Assembly: GCA_028768545.1 (NCBI GenBank)
Contig: CP054838.1
Span: forward strand, 2,901,001-2,965,000
DNA length: 64,000 bases
Direction: 5' to 3'
Source: Desulfobacter sp.
Lineage (GTDB): Bacteria; Desulfobacterota; Desulfobacteria; Desulfobacterales; Desulfobacteraceae
Made by a program: the position numbers and the translations under genes. This document shows, in pieces, positions 53,257 to 62,719 of this stretch. Each line of letters opens with the position of its first letter. The first letter of the stretch is position 1. The notes beneath the pieces were generated by a model. It was not told where the DNA came from. It saw only the letters and a program-made list of their open reading frames with translations, and searched no databases.

Positions 53257-53283
53257 CGCGCATGCATGCGCACACGTGTGTGC
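53257..53283. other. 27-bp alternating pyrimidine-purine tract
   Basis: Perfect alternation, including the 14-bp palindrome GCGCATGCATGCGC and CACACGTGTG. Such tracts favour Z-DNA under negative supercoiling. From here to the tRNA, about 350 bp hold only a small TTACAACA/TGTTGTAA hairpin (53520-53538) and T-rich sequence. Confidence 0.6.
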
Positions 53284-53586
53284 TACGATTATACAATATT
53301 ATGTTAGATGGTTATGTGAGACAGGTCCCTTGGATACATATAAATGGGTTAATGCAATCAAAAGTTTTTACAGGCTTGCATTGCAGTCTGTTTTCCCTAT
53401 TTTTTTAAAGAAACAAGGTATGAATTTTATTGCCCCTTCTTTTTTATTAGGAAAGAACTTCAGATATTTTTAAGTAAATTGGCAGCACCATTATTTCCTC
53501 TGATTTTTTACAACAAGAGTTACAACAACCTGTTGTAAATTCAGTCTATATGTGCCAGATTGTGTCTGGATATGGTTCAAGAAGCA

Positions 53587-53623
53587 AAAAGGCCGAAACG
53601 CCCTTTAAGAGCGAATCGGCCTT
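53587..53623 (-). terminator. Terminator of the tRNA-Lys gene
   Basis: On the minus strand, AAAGGCCGA pairs with TCGGCCTTT and a T-run follows. It lies just behind the tRNA 3' end. Confidence 0.75.
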
Positions 53624-53631
53624 TAGTTTCA

Positions 53632-53707
53632 TGGTGGGTCGTCAGGGGATCGAACCCGGGACCTACTGATTAAGAGTCAGTTGCTCTACCAATTGAGCTA
53701 ACGACCC
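53632..53707 (-). tRNA. tRNA-Lys (CTT anticodon)
   Basis: 76 nt with encoded CCA. Acceptor GGGTCGT/ACGACCC, D-arm AGCTCAATTGGTAGAGC, anticodon loop ACTCTTAAT, T-arm with GGTTCGATC. It may have served as the prophage attachment site given its position. Confidence 0.95.
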
Positions 53708-53724
53708 ATGAAATTATCGCCAGG

Positions 53725-53753
53725 AAAATACCAGTGATTCTCTGGGATGTCAA
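53725..53753 (-). promoter_or_regulatory. Promoter of tRNA-Lys
   Basis: TTGACA and TATTTT on the minus strand separated by 17 bp, ending about 17 bp before the tRNA 5' end. Confidence 0.7.
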
Positions 53754-53891
53754 TGGTTTTTTGGTCTGGTTTTTTTAAGAGGGCAACAAAGCAGTTGATC
53801 TTTTAATCCTGAGTTTGATATATTGCAGTGTTTTGGAAACTGAATCAAAATTGATCATAATATATAAAATGGATATTTAAGGAACAATCAA

Positions 53892-55178
53892 ATGGGACTG
53901 ACTAAATCCAAGGATTTGTTTGAGGCGGCTAAGTATTTGATTCCAGGCGGGGTGAATTCTCCTGTGAGGGCCTGCGGCTCGGTTGGCGGGGAACCTGTTT
54001 TTATTGACAGAGGAGAGCAAAGCCGGCTTTTTGATGCGGACGGTAATGCCTATATTGATTATGTGCTTTCCTGGGGGCCTTTGATCCTCGGCCATAGGCC
54101 GCCCCAAGTTGTTGAGGCCTTAAAGCAGGTGCTTGAAACAGGCACCAGTTTTGGTGCACCCACCGCCCTTGAAAATGATTTGGCAACCCTTGTGACGGAG
54201 ATGGTGGATTCCGTGGACATGGTGAGGATGGTTAATTCCGGAACTGAAGCCACCATGAGTGCCATCCGTTTGGCCCGTGGATTTACAGGCCGGGATCTGA
54301 TTGTGAAATTTGACGGGTGTTACCACGGTCATGCCGATACCCTTCTTGTGGCGGCAGGATCCGGTGTTGCCACCTTGGGTATTCCCGGAAGCCCGGGAGT
54401 TCCCAAGGATGTGATCAAAAACACATTGTCCCTGGCCTATAATGATGTAGAAGGATTTGAAAAACTCATGGCCGAGAAAGGGGATCAGATCGCCTGTGTT
54501 ATCCTGGAACCTGTGGCCGGCAATATGGGTATGGTCCGTGCCCGGCAGGCGTTTTTGGAGAGTCTGCGGACCTTGACTGAAAAACACGGCAGCCTTTTGA
54601 TTTTTGATGAAGTCATGACCGGGTTCCGGGTCGGGGGCAGGGCATGTGCCCAGGGGTATTTTAAGATCACCCCGGATCTGAGCTGTTTTGGCAAGGTGAT
54701 TGGGGGAGGGCTGCCCGTGGGGGCCTACGGGGGAAAAAGAGAGATTATGGAACAGATTGCACCGGTGGGATCGATTTACCAGGCCGGTACCCTGTCAGGC
54801 AATCCTCTGGCCATGGCCGCAGGTATTGCAACATTGAACGCCTTAAAGCAAGATTCAATCTATGAAGATTTGGACCGGAGAACCGATATGCTGGTCAAAG
54901 GACTGAACCAGGCTGCGGCCGATGCCGATATTCCGTTTCAGGCAGATCATATCGGGTCCATGGCAGGGTTTTTCTTTACCGATCAGGCCGTGTTTAATTT
55001 TGAGGATGCCAAAACATCTGATCTGGATCGGTTTGCCAGATTTTACAGGGGCATGCTGGCCAAAGGCATCTACCTTGCCCCGTCCCAGTTTGAGGCCTGT
55101 TTTGTTTCTGCCGCCCATAGTGATGCAGATATTGAAAAGACCCTTGTTGCGGCAAGGGAAGTTATGGCAGCGCTTTGA
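53892..55178 (+). CDS. hemL: Glutamate-1-semialdehyde 2,1-aminomutase
   Basis: PLP enzyme making 5-aminolevulinate for tetrapyrroles, needed here for many haem proteins. 428 residues: [52 protein letters not shown], and the cofactor Lys in [17 protein letters not shown]. The next gene overlaps by one base. hemA and other tetrapyrrole genes are not in view. Confidence 0.96.
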   Translation: MGLTKSKDLFEAAKYLIPGGVNSPVRACGSVGGEPVFIDRGEQSRLFDADGNAYIDYVLSWGPLILGHRPPQVVEALKQVLETGTSFGAPTALENDLATLVTEMVDSVDMVRMVNSGTEATMSAIRLARGFTGRDLIVKFDGCYHGHADTLLVAAGSGVATLGIPGSPGVPKDVIKNTLSLAYNDVEGFEKLMAEKGDQIACVILEPVAGNMGMVRARQAFLESLRTLTEKHGSLLIFDEVMTGFRVGGRACAQGYFKITPDLSCFGKVIGGGLPVGAYGGKREIMEQIAPVGSIYQAGTLSGNPLAMAAGIATLNALKQDSIYEDLDRRTDMLVKGLNQAAADADIPFQADHIGSMAGFFFTDQAVFNFEDAKTSDLDRFARFYRGMLAKGIYLAPSQFEACFVSAAHSDADIEKTLVAAREVMAAL

Positions 55179-56578
55179 TGAAAGATTCAATTCGCCATAT
55201 TCATCTCACGGCGGCCTGCGGTACCGGCATGGGCACCCTGGCCTGTATTCTTAAAAAAATGGGGTACAAGGTCACAGGATCAGACCAAAATGTTTATCCG
55301 CCCATGAGTGATTTTCTTGAAGAAAACGGAATCAGGCTTTTTTCAGGATTTAGTTCGTCTAATATTTCAAGAAATCCGGCCCCGGATCTTGTGATCATCG
55401 GTAATGCCGTGAGCCGGGACAATCCAGAAGCCTCTGCCGTGCTGGAGCAAGGCATTCCCTATATGTCCATGCCCCAGGCCGTGAATCATTTTATTGCCAA
55501 GGATAAAAAAATTATCCTGGTCACAGGAACCCACGGCAAGACCACAACCTCTTCGATCATGGCCCACCTGCTTGAAACAGCGGGACTCTCCCCCTCGTTT
55601 ATGGTGGGAGGGATTTTAAAGGATTTTAATTCAAGCTTTCAGATTGGGTCAGGCCAATACATGGTGATTGAAGGGGATGAGTATGATACCGCCTTTTTTG
55701 ATAAGGGCCCCAAGTTTATGCATTATGATCCTGAGATCACCATCATGACCGGGATTGAGTTTGACCATGCAGATATATTTACGGACCTGGACCATATCTG
55801 CCGCGTGTTTGAGGCCTTTGTTTTAAAAATCAAAGAGACCAGTACCATTATTGCCTGCAATGAAAGCCCGACCCTGATCCGGGTATTGGCAGAGGCTGGT
55901 GCATCTGCTCTTACCTACGGAGATCAAGGGGATATAGAGATAGATGACCATGGGACTTGCGGCCAGAGGACCAGGGCGCGGATCAAGGCAAATGATGGGG
56001 ATATTCTTGTGGATACCCCCATGCAGGGACGGCATAATCTTCTGAATGCCTCCGCCTGTATTGCGGCCGCAAGAAAGCTTGATATCAGCGATGAAAAAAT
56101 AGCACAGGGCCTGGCCTCTTTTTCCGGTGTTAAACGCAGGCAGGAGATCAGGGGGATCCAAAAGGGCATTACCGTGATGGATGATTTTGCCCACCATCCT
56201 TCTGCGGTCAGGGAAACCATTGCAGCGGTAAAACCCTTTTATTCCAAGGGCCGTGTTATTGCCGTGTTTGAACCCCGGACCAATACGAGCATGCGCAATA
56301 TTTTTCAAAAAGAATACCCCCGGGCGTTTACCGGGGCCGATATGGTTATTATCTGTAATCCCTGCGTCAAAAAGAGTATACCTGAAGATCAGCGGTTTTC
56401 AACGGCCCGGCTGGCCCATGACATTGAGACATTAGGTACCAGGGCCGGTCATTTCGAAACCGTGGACCAGGTCATTGAATTTTTAACCCCCCAATTAAAA
56501 GATAAGGATTTGGTTCTGATCATGTCCAACGGCGGATTTGGGAATATCCATGAACGGCTTTTGGAGAAAATTGGGTGA
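55178..56578 (+). CDS. mpl: UDP-N-acetylmuramate:tripeptide ligase (Mpl)
   Basis: Mur-ligase-family enzyme that reuses cell-wall tripeptide by attaching it to UDP-MurNAc. 466 residues; IHLTAACGTGMGTLACILKKMGYKVTGSD replaces the MurC start, the ATP loop is VTGTHGKTTTS, then EGDEYDTAFFDKGPKF, MDDFAHHPSAVRETI and FEPRTNTSM. MurC-like Rossmann plus these features fits Mpl better than MurC. It starts one base inside the hemL stop. Confidence 0.9.
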   Translation: MKDSIRHIHLTAACGTGMGTLACILKKMGYKVTGSDQNVYPPMSDFLEENGIRLFSGFSSSNISRNPAPDLVIIGNAVSRDNPEASAVLEQGIPYMSMPQAVNHFIAKDKKIILVTGTHGKTTTSSIMAHLLETAGLSPSFMVGGILKDFNSSFQIGSGQYMVIEGDEYDTAFFDKGPKFMHYDPEITIMTGIEFDHADIFTDLDHICRVFEAFVLKIKETSTIIACNESPTLIRVLAEAGASALTYGDQGDIEIDDHGTCGQRTRARIKANDGDILVDTPMQGRHNLLNASACIAAARKLDISDEKIAQGLASFSGVKRRQEIRGIQKGITVMDDFAHHPSAVRETIAAVKPFYSKGRVIAVFEPRTNTSMRNIFQKEYPRAFTGADMVIICNPCVKKSIPEDQRFSTARLAHDIETLGTRAGHFETVDQVIEFLTPQLKDKDLVLIMSNGGFGNIHERLLEKIG

Positions 56579-56775
56579 AAAAGGTGGGGTTAAGAATTAT
56601 CGGCATCGGTGTTTTTCATATGGTTTTGTACGCTTACCTGGTTCCCTTTGTGATTTATCCAAAATTTGGGAACCAAGGCATGACCTTTGCCTTTGTATTG
56701 GCTGTGATTGTTTCCATCACGGTCCTGGGAACTTTGTGGATTGGTAAAGATAAAAATAAGAATAAAGGAGAATAG
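56575..56775 (+). CDS. Small membrane protein, two predicted segments
   Basis: 66 residues, unknown function: IIGIGVFHMVLYAYLVPFVIY and MTFAFVLAVIVSITVLGTLWI are hydrophobic, with a short basic tail KDKNKNKGE. The GTG start overlaps the mpl stop (GTGA). A strong AAAGGAG within its last codons serves the hemerythrin-like gene, which begins 4 bp later, so this is one operon. Confidence 0.6.
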   Translation: MKKVGLRIIGIGVFHMVLYAYLVPFVIYPKFGNQGMTFAFVLAVIVSITVLGTLWIGKDKNKNKGE

Positions 56776-56779
56776 GCAA

Positions 56780-57211
56780 ATGGCCAATAAGATAGAGTGG
56801 GAAGAAAAGTTTAGTGTGGATATTCCGGAACTGGATGAATGCCAGAAAGCGTTATTTGAAAAGTTTAATGCACTCATTGACCTAAAAGCTGAGAATGCAG
56901 ATGCCAAGGCTGTGATCAACATGATTTCGGAGATCAATGATTTTAGTAAAATGTATTTTTCAAAAGAAGAAAAAATGCTGAGGACAAAAAAGTACCCAGA
57001 CCTGGAAACCCATGCAAAGGCCCATCGGCAATTCATTAAAAACGCCATCAGCATGCGGCGGGAAATTGCTGAGGATATCAACAACCTGACCATGGAAGCC
57101 CTTGTCCAGCAACGGGACTGGCTGGTGGATCATATCCAGACAAGTGACTGCCTTTATGTCCCTTTTTTAAGGATTCATCAATACATTGACGGGACCCAGA
57201 AGAAAAATTAA
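56780..57211 (+). CDS. Hemerythrin-like protein lacking part of the di-iron site
   Basis: 143 residues of the bacteriohemerythrin family. Retained ligand positions: Glu in SKEEKML, two His in HAKAHRQF, His and Asp in WLVDHIQTSD. The His expected in the first helix (DxQH) reads DECQK, and the His normally before the EE motif (HFxxEE) reads YFSKEE. These two belong to the second iron, so a mononuclear or inactive site is likely. The start is the ATG after AAAGGAG; an upstream in-frame start falls inside the previous gene. Confidence 0.8.
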   Translation: MANKIEWEEKFSVDIPELDECQKALFEKFNALIDLKAENADAKAVINMISEINDFSKMYFSKEEKMLRTKKYPDLETHAKAHRQFIKNAISMRREIAEDINNLTMEALVQQRDWLVDHIQTSDCLYVPFLRIHQYIDGTQKKN

Positions 57212-57288
57212 AGTGATCTGTCACAAGTGACGATATCTAAGTTAGGTTTAAGAAATAGTTAAACACTAAATTTAGGTGTGTGAAGATC

Positions 57289-57555
57289 ATGGTATTTGAC
57301 TACAAAATATTACCCATACAAAAAGAAACCTTAGATTCTCCCAGCGAGATCCGCGGCTTTTCTGAAAGGCGGAAAACCGTTACCCGCAAGCTTAAAAGAG
57401 AGAGACGTAAATCCAAACTTGACAGACGAAAAGGTGTAAGAGACGGTGTCATTGTCAGTCTCTCTTTTAAGAGCAACCGGCGCAGGGGCGGTGATCGTAG
57501 GCATAAGGCGGGAAATCGCAGGCAAGCCGTCCCCGGTAATGGGTTTAAGATTTAA
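57289..57555 (+). CDS. Small basic protein of unknown function
   Basis: 88 residues, very rich in Arg and Lys (ERRKTVTRKLKRERRKSKLDRR, NRRRGGDRRHKAGNRR). No signal peptide or membrane segment. May bind nucleic acid or be a basic tail-like protein. A GTG three codons earlier is an alternative start, but TTAGGTG is better placed for this ATG. The 220 bp after it are T-rich with a weak CCCCG/CGGGG hairpin near 57612-57635. Confidence 0.5.
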   Translation: MVFDYKILPIQKETLDSPSEIRGFSERRKTVTRKLKRERRKSKLDRRKGVRDGVIVSLSFKSNRRRGGDRRHKAGNRRQAVPGNGFKI

Positions 57556-57776
57556 AATGGTTGAAAAGACTTTTTTTTGTATTTCATGTCCCAGGCAATT
57601 TAGAAAACTGCCCCGGCAGGATTGGAAGTCGGGGGTCTAAGTTCCTTTCTCTTTTTTTTTGTTTTTTTGACTTTCAGATAAGACCACCCCAAAAAAAAAT
57701 ATACAAATTTAAGCAACCCCCTTTTGATCCCTGCCAGCCCCTTTCTTTTTGGATCAAAGGTTGGTAAAAAAGAGCC

Positions 57777-59531
57777 ATGGCTGATTATTTTCTATCCGAC
57801 CTTGATATGCTTCATGACCAGGGCGTGTTCTCCCATTTGGATTATTATTTTGCAAAGACCATGGCAGATATTTTTAAACCTGTGTCTCCTTTGGCGATTC
57901 TGTCGGCTGCCCTGGTTTCAAAAGCCCTGGGCCAGGGCCACATCTGCTTGAACCTTAAATTATCCGCGCAATTAGAACTTGGCCAGGGTGAGGCGGCACA
58001 GGTCTGTTTGCCCGAATTAGACCCGTGGATCGAGGTGCTTACCCATGAAAAGATGGTGGGAAAAGAACCTGAAGTTCAGACCCCAAAAACCGGAACGGTC
58101 CTTGATTGGGTCCGCAGGGTTCCTTTAATTCTGGACAGGGATAACAATCTGTATCTTTCCAAGTATTATGATTTTCAGTATCGTTTGATCCGCAATCTCT
58201 ACGCCCGTGTGTCCACAAATTCTTTTGCAAAGGACAAGAAGGATATTTCAGATTGGGTGGAGCGTTTTTTCCCGGAAAAAGTGCCAGGAACAGACGGGCA
58301 GAAAACCGCAATCCTAAAAGCATTGACCCATAGGTTCCTGGTGATTTCAGGCGGTCCCGGCACAGGTAAAACCCATATCACCAATATTATCACAGCCGTT
58401 TTAAGGCAAAGGGCAGAACAAAAAAAAGAGCCCGAGCCCTGTATACGTTGCCTTGCCCCCACAGGCAAGGCTGCGGCCAGATTAAACCAGGGCATAACCA
58501 TTCATGCGGCCCTTAAACCCAAGCCCGATGGGGTCGGGTTTATACACAATCGGGAGAATCTTTTAAAAGCGGATATGGTGATCATTGATGAGGCCTCCAT
58601 GATTGATATTGCCCTGATGACCCGTTTGATGGAGGCGATCCCTTTGGATTGCCGTGTGGTGCTGTTAGGAGATAAACATCAGCTTTCCCCGGTTCAGGCC
58701 GGAGCCGTGTTTACCGATATCTGTGAAGTTGAATCCATGGCCGGTTTTCGTGTTTTTTTATCCCATAATTTCAGGTCCAAAGGACGGTCCGGAATCGAAA
58801 AGCTGGCCCGGGCCGTAAGTCAAAACGATTCAACCTCTTTGAAGCAAATTCTTTGCTCCCAAAAATATCCAGACGTTGTGTTTGAAAATACAAAAGAGAT
58901 ATCCAAGGGCCAGACCATTTTAGAAAAACACATATCCCAAGGGTATCAGGACCTGTCTTCTGCCATGACCCTGGACCAGGCCCTGGACCGGATGGATAAT
59001 TTCAGGGTGTTGTGCGCCCACAACCTTGGAGATGACGGAACATTACAAATTAATCATCTTTGCGAAAAGATTTTACGACCTGCCATGGAAAATGATATAA
59101 AGGTCCCGTTTTTTAAGCGGATTGTGATGGTAAATCAAAATGATTACCATAAAGGGTTGTTTAACGGGGATACCGGTATTGTATGGGAAGAAAGCTTAAA
59201 ATCTCTGGCCGGTTTTAAAGGGACGGATCAGGAAATTCAAAAGTTCAGGATTTTAGATCTTCCCTCCCATGATCCAGCCTTTGCCGTCACCATCCATAAA
59301 AGCCAGGGATCGGAATTTGATACGGTGCTCATCCTGATCCCCGAGAAAATATCACCTGTGGTGACCCGGCAATTGCTCTATACTGGAATTACCCGGGCCA
59401 GGAAAAAAGCCGTGGTCATGGGGCGGCTGGATGTGATTTTGAACGCCATGGATATGCCTTTTGAGAGCAGATCTAATGTGGTTGCCAAGCTTGACCGTAA
59501 GCTGGGTAACAAAGAAGGATCAGGTTTTTGA
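57777..59531 (+). CDS. recD: Exodeoxyribonuclease V alpha subunit
   Basis: 5'-3' helicase of RecBCD, 584 residues. Walker A GGPGTGKTHITN, motif Ia APTGKAAARL, Walker B VIIDEASMID, motif III LLGDKHQLSPVQAG, the Arg-containing FLSHNFR, and the C-terminal TIHKSQGSEFDTVLI and LLYTGITRARK are all present. The N-terminal domain is short. recB and recC are not adjacent on either side, so either they are elsewhere or this is a stand-alone RecD. Confidence 0.9.
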   Translation: MADYFLSDLDMLHDQGVFSHLDYYFAKTMADIFKPVSPLAILSAALVSKALGQGHICLNLKLSAQLELGQGEAAQVCLPELDPWIEVLTHEKMVGKEPEVQTPKTGTVLDWVRRVPLILDRDNNLYLSKYYDFQYRLIRNLYARVSTNSFAKDKKDISDWVERFFPEKVPGTDGQKTAILKALTHRFLVISGGPGTGKTHITNIITAVLRQRAEQKKEPEPCIRCLAPTGKAAARLNQGITIHAALKPKPDGVGFIHNRENLLKADMVIIDEASMIDIALMTRLMEAIPLDCRVVLLGDKHQLSPVQAGAVFTDICEVESMAGFRVFLSHNFRSKGRSGIEKLARAVSQNDSTSLKQILCSQKYPDVVFENTKEISKGQTILEKHISQGYQDLSSAMTLDQALDRMDNFRVLCAHNLGDDGTLQINHLCEKILRPAMENDIKVPFFKRIVMVNQNDYHKGLFNGDTGIVWEESLKSLAGFKGTDQEIQKFRILDLPSHDPAFAVTIHKSQGSEFDTVLILIPEKISPVVTRQLLYTGITRARKKAVVMGRLDVILNAMDMPFESRSNVVAKLDRKLGNKEGSGF

Positions 59532-59570
59532 CACGGGTGAACACACCCAAAGATAAACGAAAGAGAGATT

Positions 59571-60932
59571 TTGAAAAAACAAGAGAATTTTGCCAACCAG
59601 GTCTGGATGTTTTTTGCATCAGTTAAGCTTACGGTTTACACCCTGGTACTTTTGGCGCTGACATCCATTATCGGAACCGTTGTTTTACAAAACGGCAGTC
59701 CCCGGGCATATGTAAATCTTTACGGCCAGGGCATGTATAATTTGATCCAGGTGCTGAAACTCGACAATATGTACCAGGCGTGGTGGTATCTGTTGTTGAT
59801 GCTGGTGCTGTGCATTAATATTGTGGTCTGCTCAATTGATCGGCTGTCTAAAACCTGGAAGATTATTTTCCCGGACAAGATAAAGGTCAATCCCAAGCGA
59901 TTTAACGGCCTGAAAAATAAACAGGAATTTGAGTCCGACCAGGACCTGTCACAGCTTTTGCCTTCTTATCAAAAGGTGTTGTCCCGTCAAATGGGGGCGG
60001 TGATAGAGCATAAGACAGAACAGGGCCTGGTGCTTTACGGAGAAAAGGGGAGATGGAGCCGGCTCGGGGTCTATGTGGTTCATGCCAGTGTGCTTTTACT
60101 TTTGGCCGGGGCCTTGTTCGGGGCCTTGTTCGGATTCAAGGCGAGTCTGAGGCTGGATGAGGGCAAGTCTGCGGATACCGTGCTTGATTCATCCACAAGG
60201 ATGCCCATCAAGCTACCCTTTGCCATCCGTTGCAACGAGTTTGAAGTAAAGTTCTATGATACCGGGGCCCCGGATGAGTTCAGGTCCAATCTGACGATCA
60301 TAGAGGATGGAAAACAAAGTTTTACAAAGGATATCCGGGTCAATTACCCTTTAAGGTACAAAGGGATTAATATTTTTCAGTCCTCCTATGGTACGGCCCT
60401 TCCCAATGAGGCCGAGTTTGAGATCAAGGACAATCTCACCCAGGAAAGCGTTGTTCATACGGTTAAAAAGGGTCAGAGCGTGGCCTTGCCCCAGGATCTT
60501 GGCACCTTCACCTTTGAGGGGTTTTTGCCCCATTTTGATTTCAGAGGACACAATTTGGGTGAGGCCTTTGTCGGTCGGGTGGCGCCAAAGGACAAACAAA
60601 GTGTCCAGATCGTGATGCCCACTAAATTTCCCACCTTTGACAAGATGAGAAAAGGACAGTTCTCCGTGACGGTCAAAGATTTTCATCAGGCCTATTATAC
60701 CGGTCTTCAGGTGACCAAGGATCCGGGTGTCTGGTATGTGTATTCAGGCTTTATTCTGATGATCATCGGCTGCTGGATCACCTTTTTTCTCTCCCATCAG
60801 TCCGTATGTATCGGACTTGAAAAGAGAGACACCGGCCGTGTCCGGGTCTGGGTTGCCGGCAAAGCCAACAGAAATACCCATGCCATGACATTGAAAATAA
60901 AGAAATTTGCAACCCAATTAAAGGAAATTTAA
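59571..60932 (+). CDS. resB: ResB-like cytochrome c biogenesis protein
   Basis: 453-residue component of system II cytochrome c maturation. Hydrophobic segments: VKLTVYTLVLLALTSIIGTV near the N-terminus, WWYLLLMLVLCINIVVCS, LLLLAGALFGALFG, and WYVYSGFILMIIGCWITFFL near the end, around a large periplasmic region. It starts with TTG preceded by AGAGAG; the next gene is ccsA 5 bp downstream. The pair attaches haem to the many c-type cytochromes. Confidence 0.88.
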   Translation: MKKQENFANQVWMFFASVKLTVYTLVLLALTSIIGTVVLQNGSPRAYVNLYGQGMYNLIQVLKLDNMYQAWWYLLLMLVLCINIVVCSIDRLSKTWKIIFPDKIKVNPKRFNGLKNKQEFESDQDLSQLLPSYQKVLSRQMGAVIEHKTEQGLVLYGEKGRWSRLGVYVVHASVLLLLAGALFGALFGFKASLRLDEGKSADTVLDSSTRMPIKLPFAIRCNEFEVKFYDTGAPDEFRSNLTIIEDGKQSFTKDIRVNYPLRYKGINIFQSSYGTALPNEAEFEIKDNLTQESVVHTVKKGQSVALPQDLGTFTFEGFLPHFDFRGHNLGEAFVGRVAPKDKQSVQIVMPTKFPTFDKMRKGQFSVTVKDFHQAYYTGLQVTKDPGVWYVYSGFILMIIGCWITFFLSHQSVCIGLEKRDTGRVRVWVAGKANRNTHAMTLKIKKFATQLKEI

Positions 60933-60937
60933 GGCCC

Positions 60938-61771
60938 ATGAACTCTTCTTTACTTTTATCCGCAGCAACATTTATTTATGCCCTGGCATCGGTGTTCTAT
61001 ATCGGATCATTTTCATTCAAAAAAAAGGTGCTTGCCAAATTAGGGGTATGGGTTATTGTGATCGGGTTGGTGGCCAATACAGGGGGAATCCTTTTAAGAT
61101 GGGTGGAGTCTTACCAGATGGGATACGGCCATGCCCCTTTTTCCAACATGTACGAATCTCTGGTCTTTTTTTCCTGGACCGTGGCGGCCCTGTATATTTT
61201 TGTTGAATTCAAGTACAGGGAAAGCATTATCGGGGTGTTTGTCTCTCCTTTAATCTTTCTGGCCATTGCCTATGCCTCTTTTGATCCCTCGATCTCTTCA
61301 AAGATCAGCCCCTTGATTCCTGCCTTGAAGTCCAATTGGCTCATTGCCCATGTGATCACCTGCTTTTTAGGATATGCAGGCTTTGCCCTGGCATTCGGGT
61401 TCAGCTTTATGTATTTTATCAAACCCAAGGATCCCGATGGGGTGTCCATATTTGCCCGGCTGCCGGACTGGGAAATCATTGATGAGATGACCTATCAGAT
61501 GATTGTATTCGGGTTTTTATTTTTAACCATCGGTATTATCACAGGGGCGGTTTGGGCCAATTCTGCCTGGGGCAAATACTGGTCCTGGGATCCCAAGGAA
61601 ACCTGGTCCTTGATCACCTGGTTTGTTTATGCCATTTTTCTTCATCTAAGGTTGATGAGGGGATGGCAGGGCAGAAATCTTGCCCTTGTTTCCATTATCG
61701 GGTTTGTGGCGGTTCTTTTTACCTATTTTGGAGTGAATTACCTGCTTTCCGGACTTCATAGTTATGGATAG
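60938..61771 (+). CDS. ccsA: CcsA/ResC cytochrome c biogenesis protein
   Basis: Haem-handling membrane partner of ResB, 277 residues. The signature WGKYWSWDPKETWSLITW contains the tryptophan-rich WWD-type motif, and conserved His residues occur in GYGHAPFSNMYES, SNWLIAHVI and the C-terminal GVNYLLSGLHSYG. About eight hydrophobic helices. Directly behind resB. Confidence 0.93.
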   Translation: MNSSLLLSAATFIYALASVFYIGSFSFKKKVLAKLGVWVIVIGLVANTGGILLRWVESYQMGYGHAPFSNMYESLVFFSWTVAALYIFVEFKYRESIIGVFVSPLIFLAIAYASFDPSISSKISPLIPALKSNWLIAHVITCFLGYAGFALAFGFSFMYFIKPKDPDGVSIFARLPDWEIIDEMTYQMIVFGFLFLTIGIITGAVWANSAWGKYWSWDPKETWSLITWFVYAIFLHLRLMRGWQGRNLALVSIIGFVAVLFTYFGVNYLLSGLHSYG

Positions 61772-62005
61772 ACTTTAAAAAAGAAGCAAAACATATTTTT
61801 TATGGGCTTGACCCGGCCTTGTCCTTTCCTAATATACCTTGACAAGAAATCCAGATATTTATATAGATTAACCCAAATTTTATGTTTTGGACGTTTTGCG
61901 GAGGAGCAACGGGATTGCTGTCCGCACGAGATATGAGGCTTTGGGATTTGCACCCGGGGCCGACGGTTATAGTAACATCAACTTTTTAACATTGATGGAG
62001 TTTTC

Positions 62006-62677
62006 ATGAGCGAAATAGAAAACAAAGATGAAAATGGTTCCATGGATGGTGCAGAGGAATGCACAGCCGATGGTCCAAAAGATGACAAAGGCTTAGGGCT
62101 GGGCGTCATTTTTTTTATGGTGGCATTTTTAATATGCTTCCTTTCCGGGTGGCTGCTTTTTCCCAAGTTGCTTTATTCTAAAAAAGAGCAACCTTTTAAT
62201 TTTGACCACGCTCTTCACACGGCTGAAACCGGTGATTGCGAAACCTGCCATTACCTTCGGGAAGACGGCACTTTTGCAGGCCTTCCCAATCTTGAGTCCT
62301 GTATGGAATGCCATACAGACGAACCCATGGGTGAGACTGAGGACGAAGCGATTTTTGCCCAGAAGTATGTGGCAAAAGAAAAAGAAGTGCCCTGGCTGGT
62401 CTATTCCAAACAGCCGGATTGTGTTTATTTTTCCCATGCCGCGCATATTACAAAGGCAGGCATGGATTGTAAGACCTGTCATGGTCCTATTGGTGAATCC
62501 ACCTCTTCTCGGCCCTATGAAGAAAACAGACTCACAGGCTACAGCCGTGATATCTGGGGCAAAAATATCTGGGGAATCAAAACCAATTCCTGGGATCGGA
62601 TGAAGATGGATGACTGCGCAGAGTGTCACAAGGAAGAAACCGGCCATCAGGGCTATTGCTTCCAATGTCACAAATAG
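62006..62677 (+). CDS. qrcA: QrcA-like multihaem cytochrome c
   Basis: Membrane-anchored periplasmic cytochrome c of the quinone reductase complex, 223 residues. One N-terminal membrane helix (VIFFMVAFLICFLSGWLLF) follows an acidic cytoplasmic tail. Five CxxCH motifs: CETCH, CMECH, CKTCH, CAECH, CFQCH; the Desulfovibrio protein is reported to hold six haems, so one site may be non-canonical. The molybdopterin-type subunit gene follows after 42 bp. Qrc accepts electrons from periplasmic cytochrome c3 and reduces menaquinone. Confidence 0.85.
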   Translation: MSEIENKDENGSMDGAEECTADGPKDDKGLGLGVIFFMVAFLICFLSGWLLFPKLLYSKKEQPFNFDHALHTAETGDCETCHYLREDGTFAGLPNLESCMECHTDEPMGETEDEAIFAQKYVAKEKEVPWLVYSKQPDCVYFSHAAHITKAGMDCKTCHGPIGESTSSRPYEENRLTGYSRDIWGKNIWGIKTNSWDRMKMDDCAECHKEETGHQGYCFQCHK

Positions 62678-62719
62678 CGCCTCAACGACAAGAATTTCAA
62701 ACTTTATAAAGGATGACTT

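Noticed and set aside
53632..53707. tRNA-Lys as proven prophage attachment site
   Set aside because: No duplicated tRNA 3' end was seen at the left side, where an IS6 copy has replaced the border. Kept only as a possibility.
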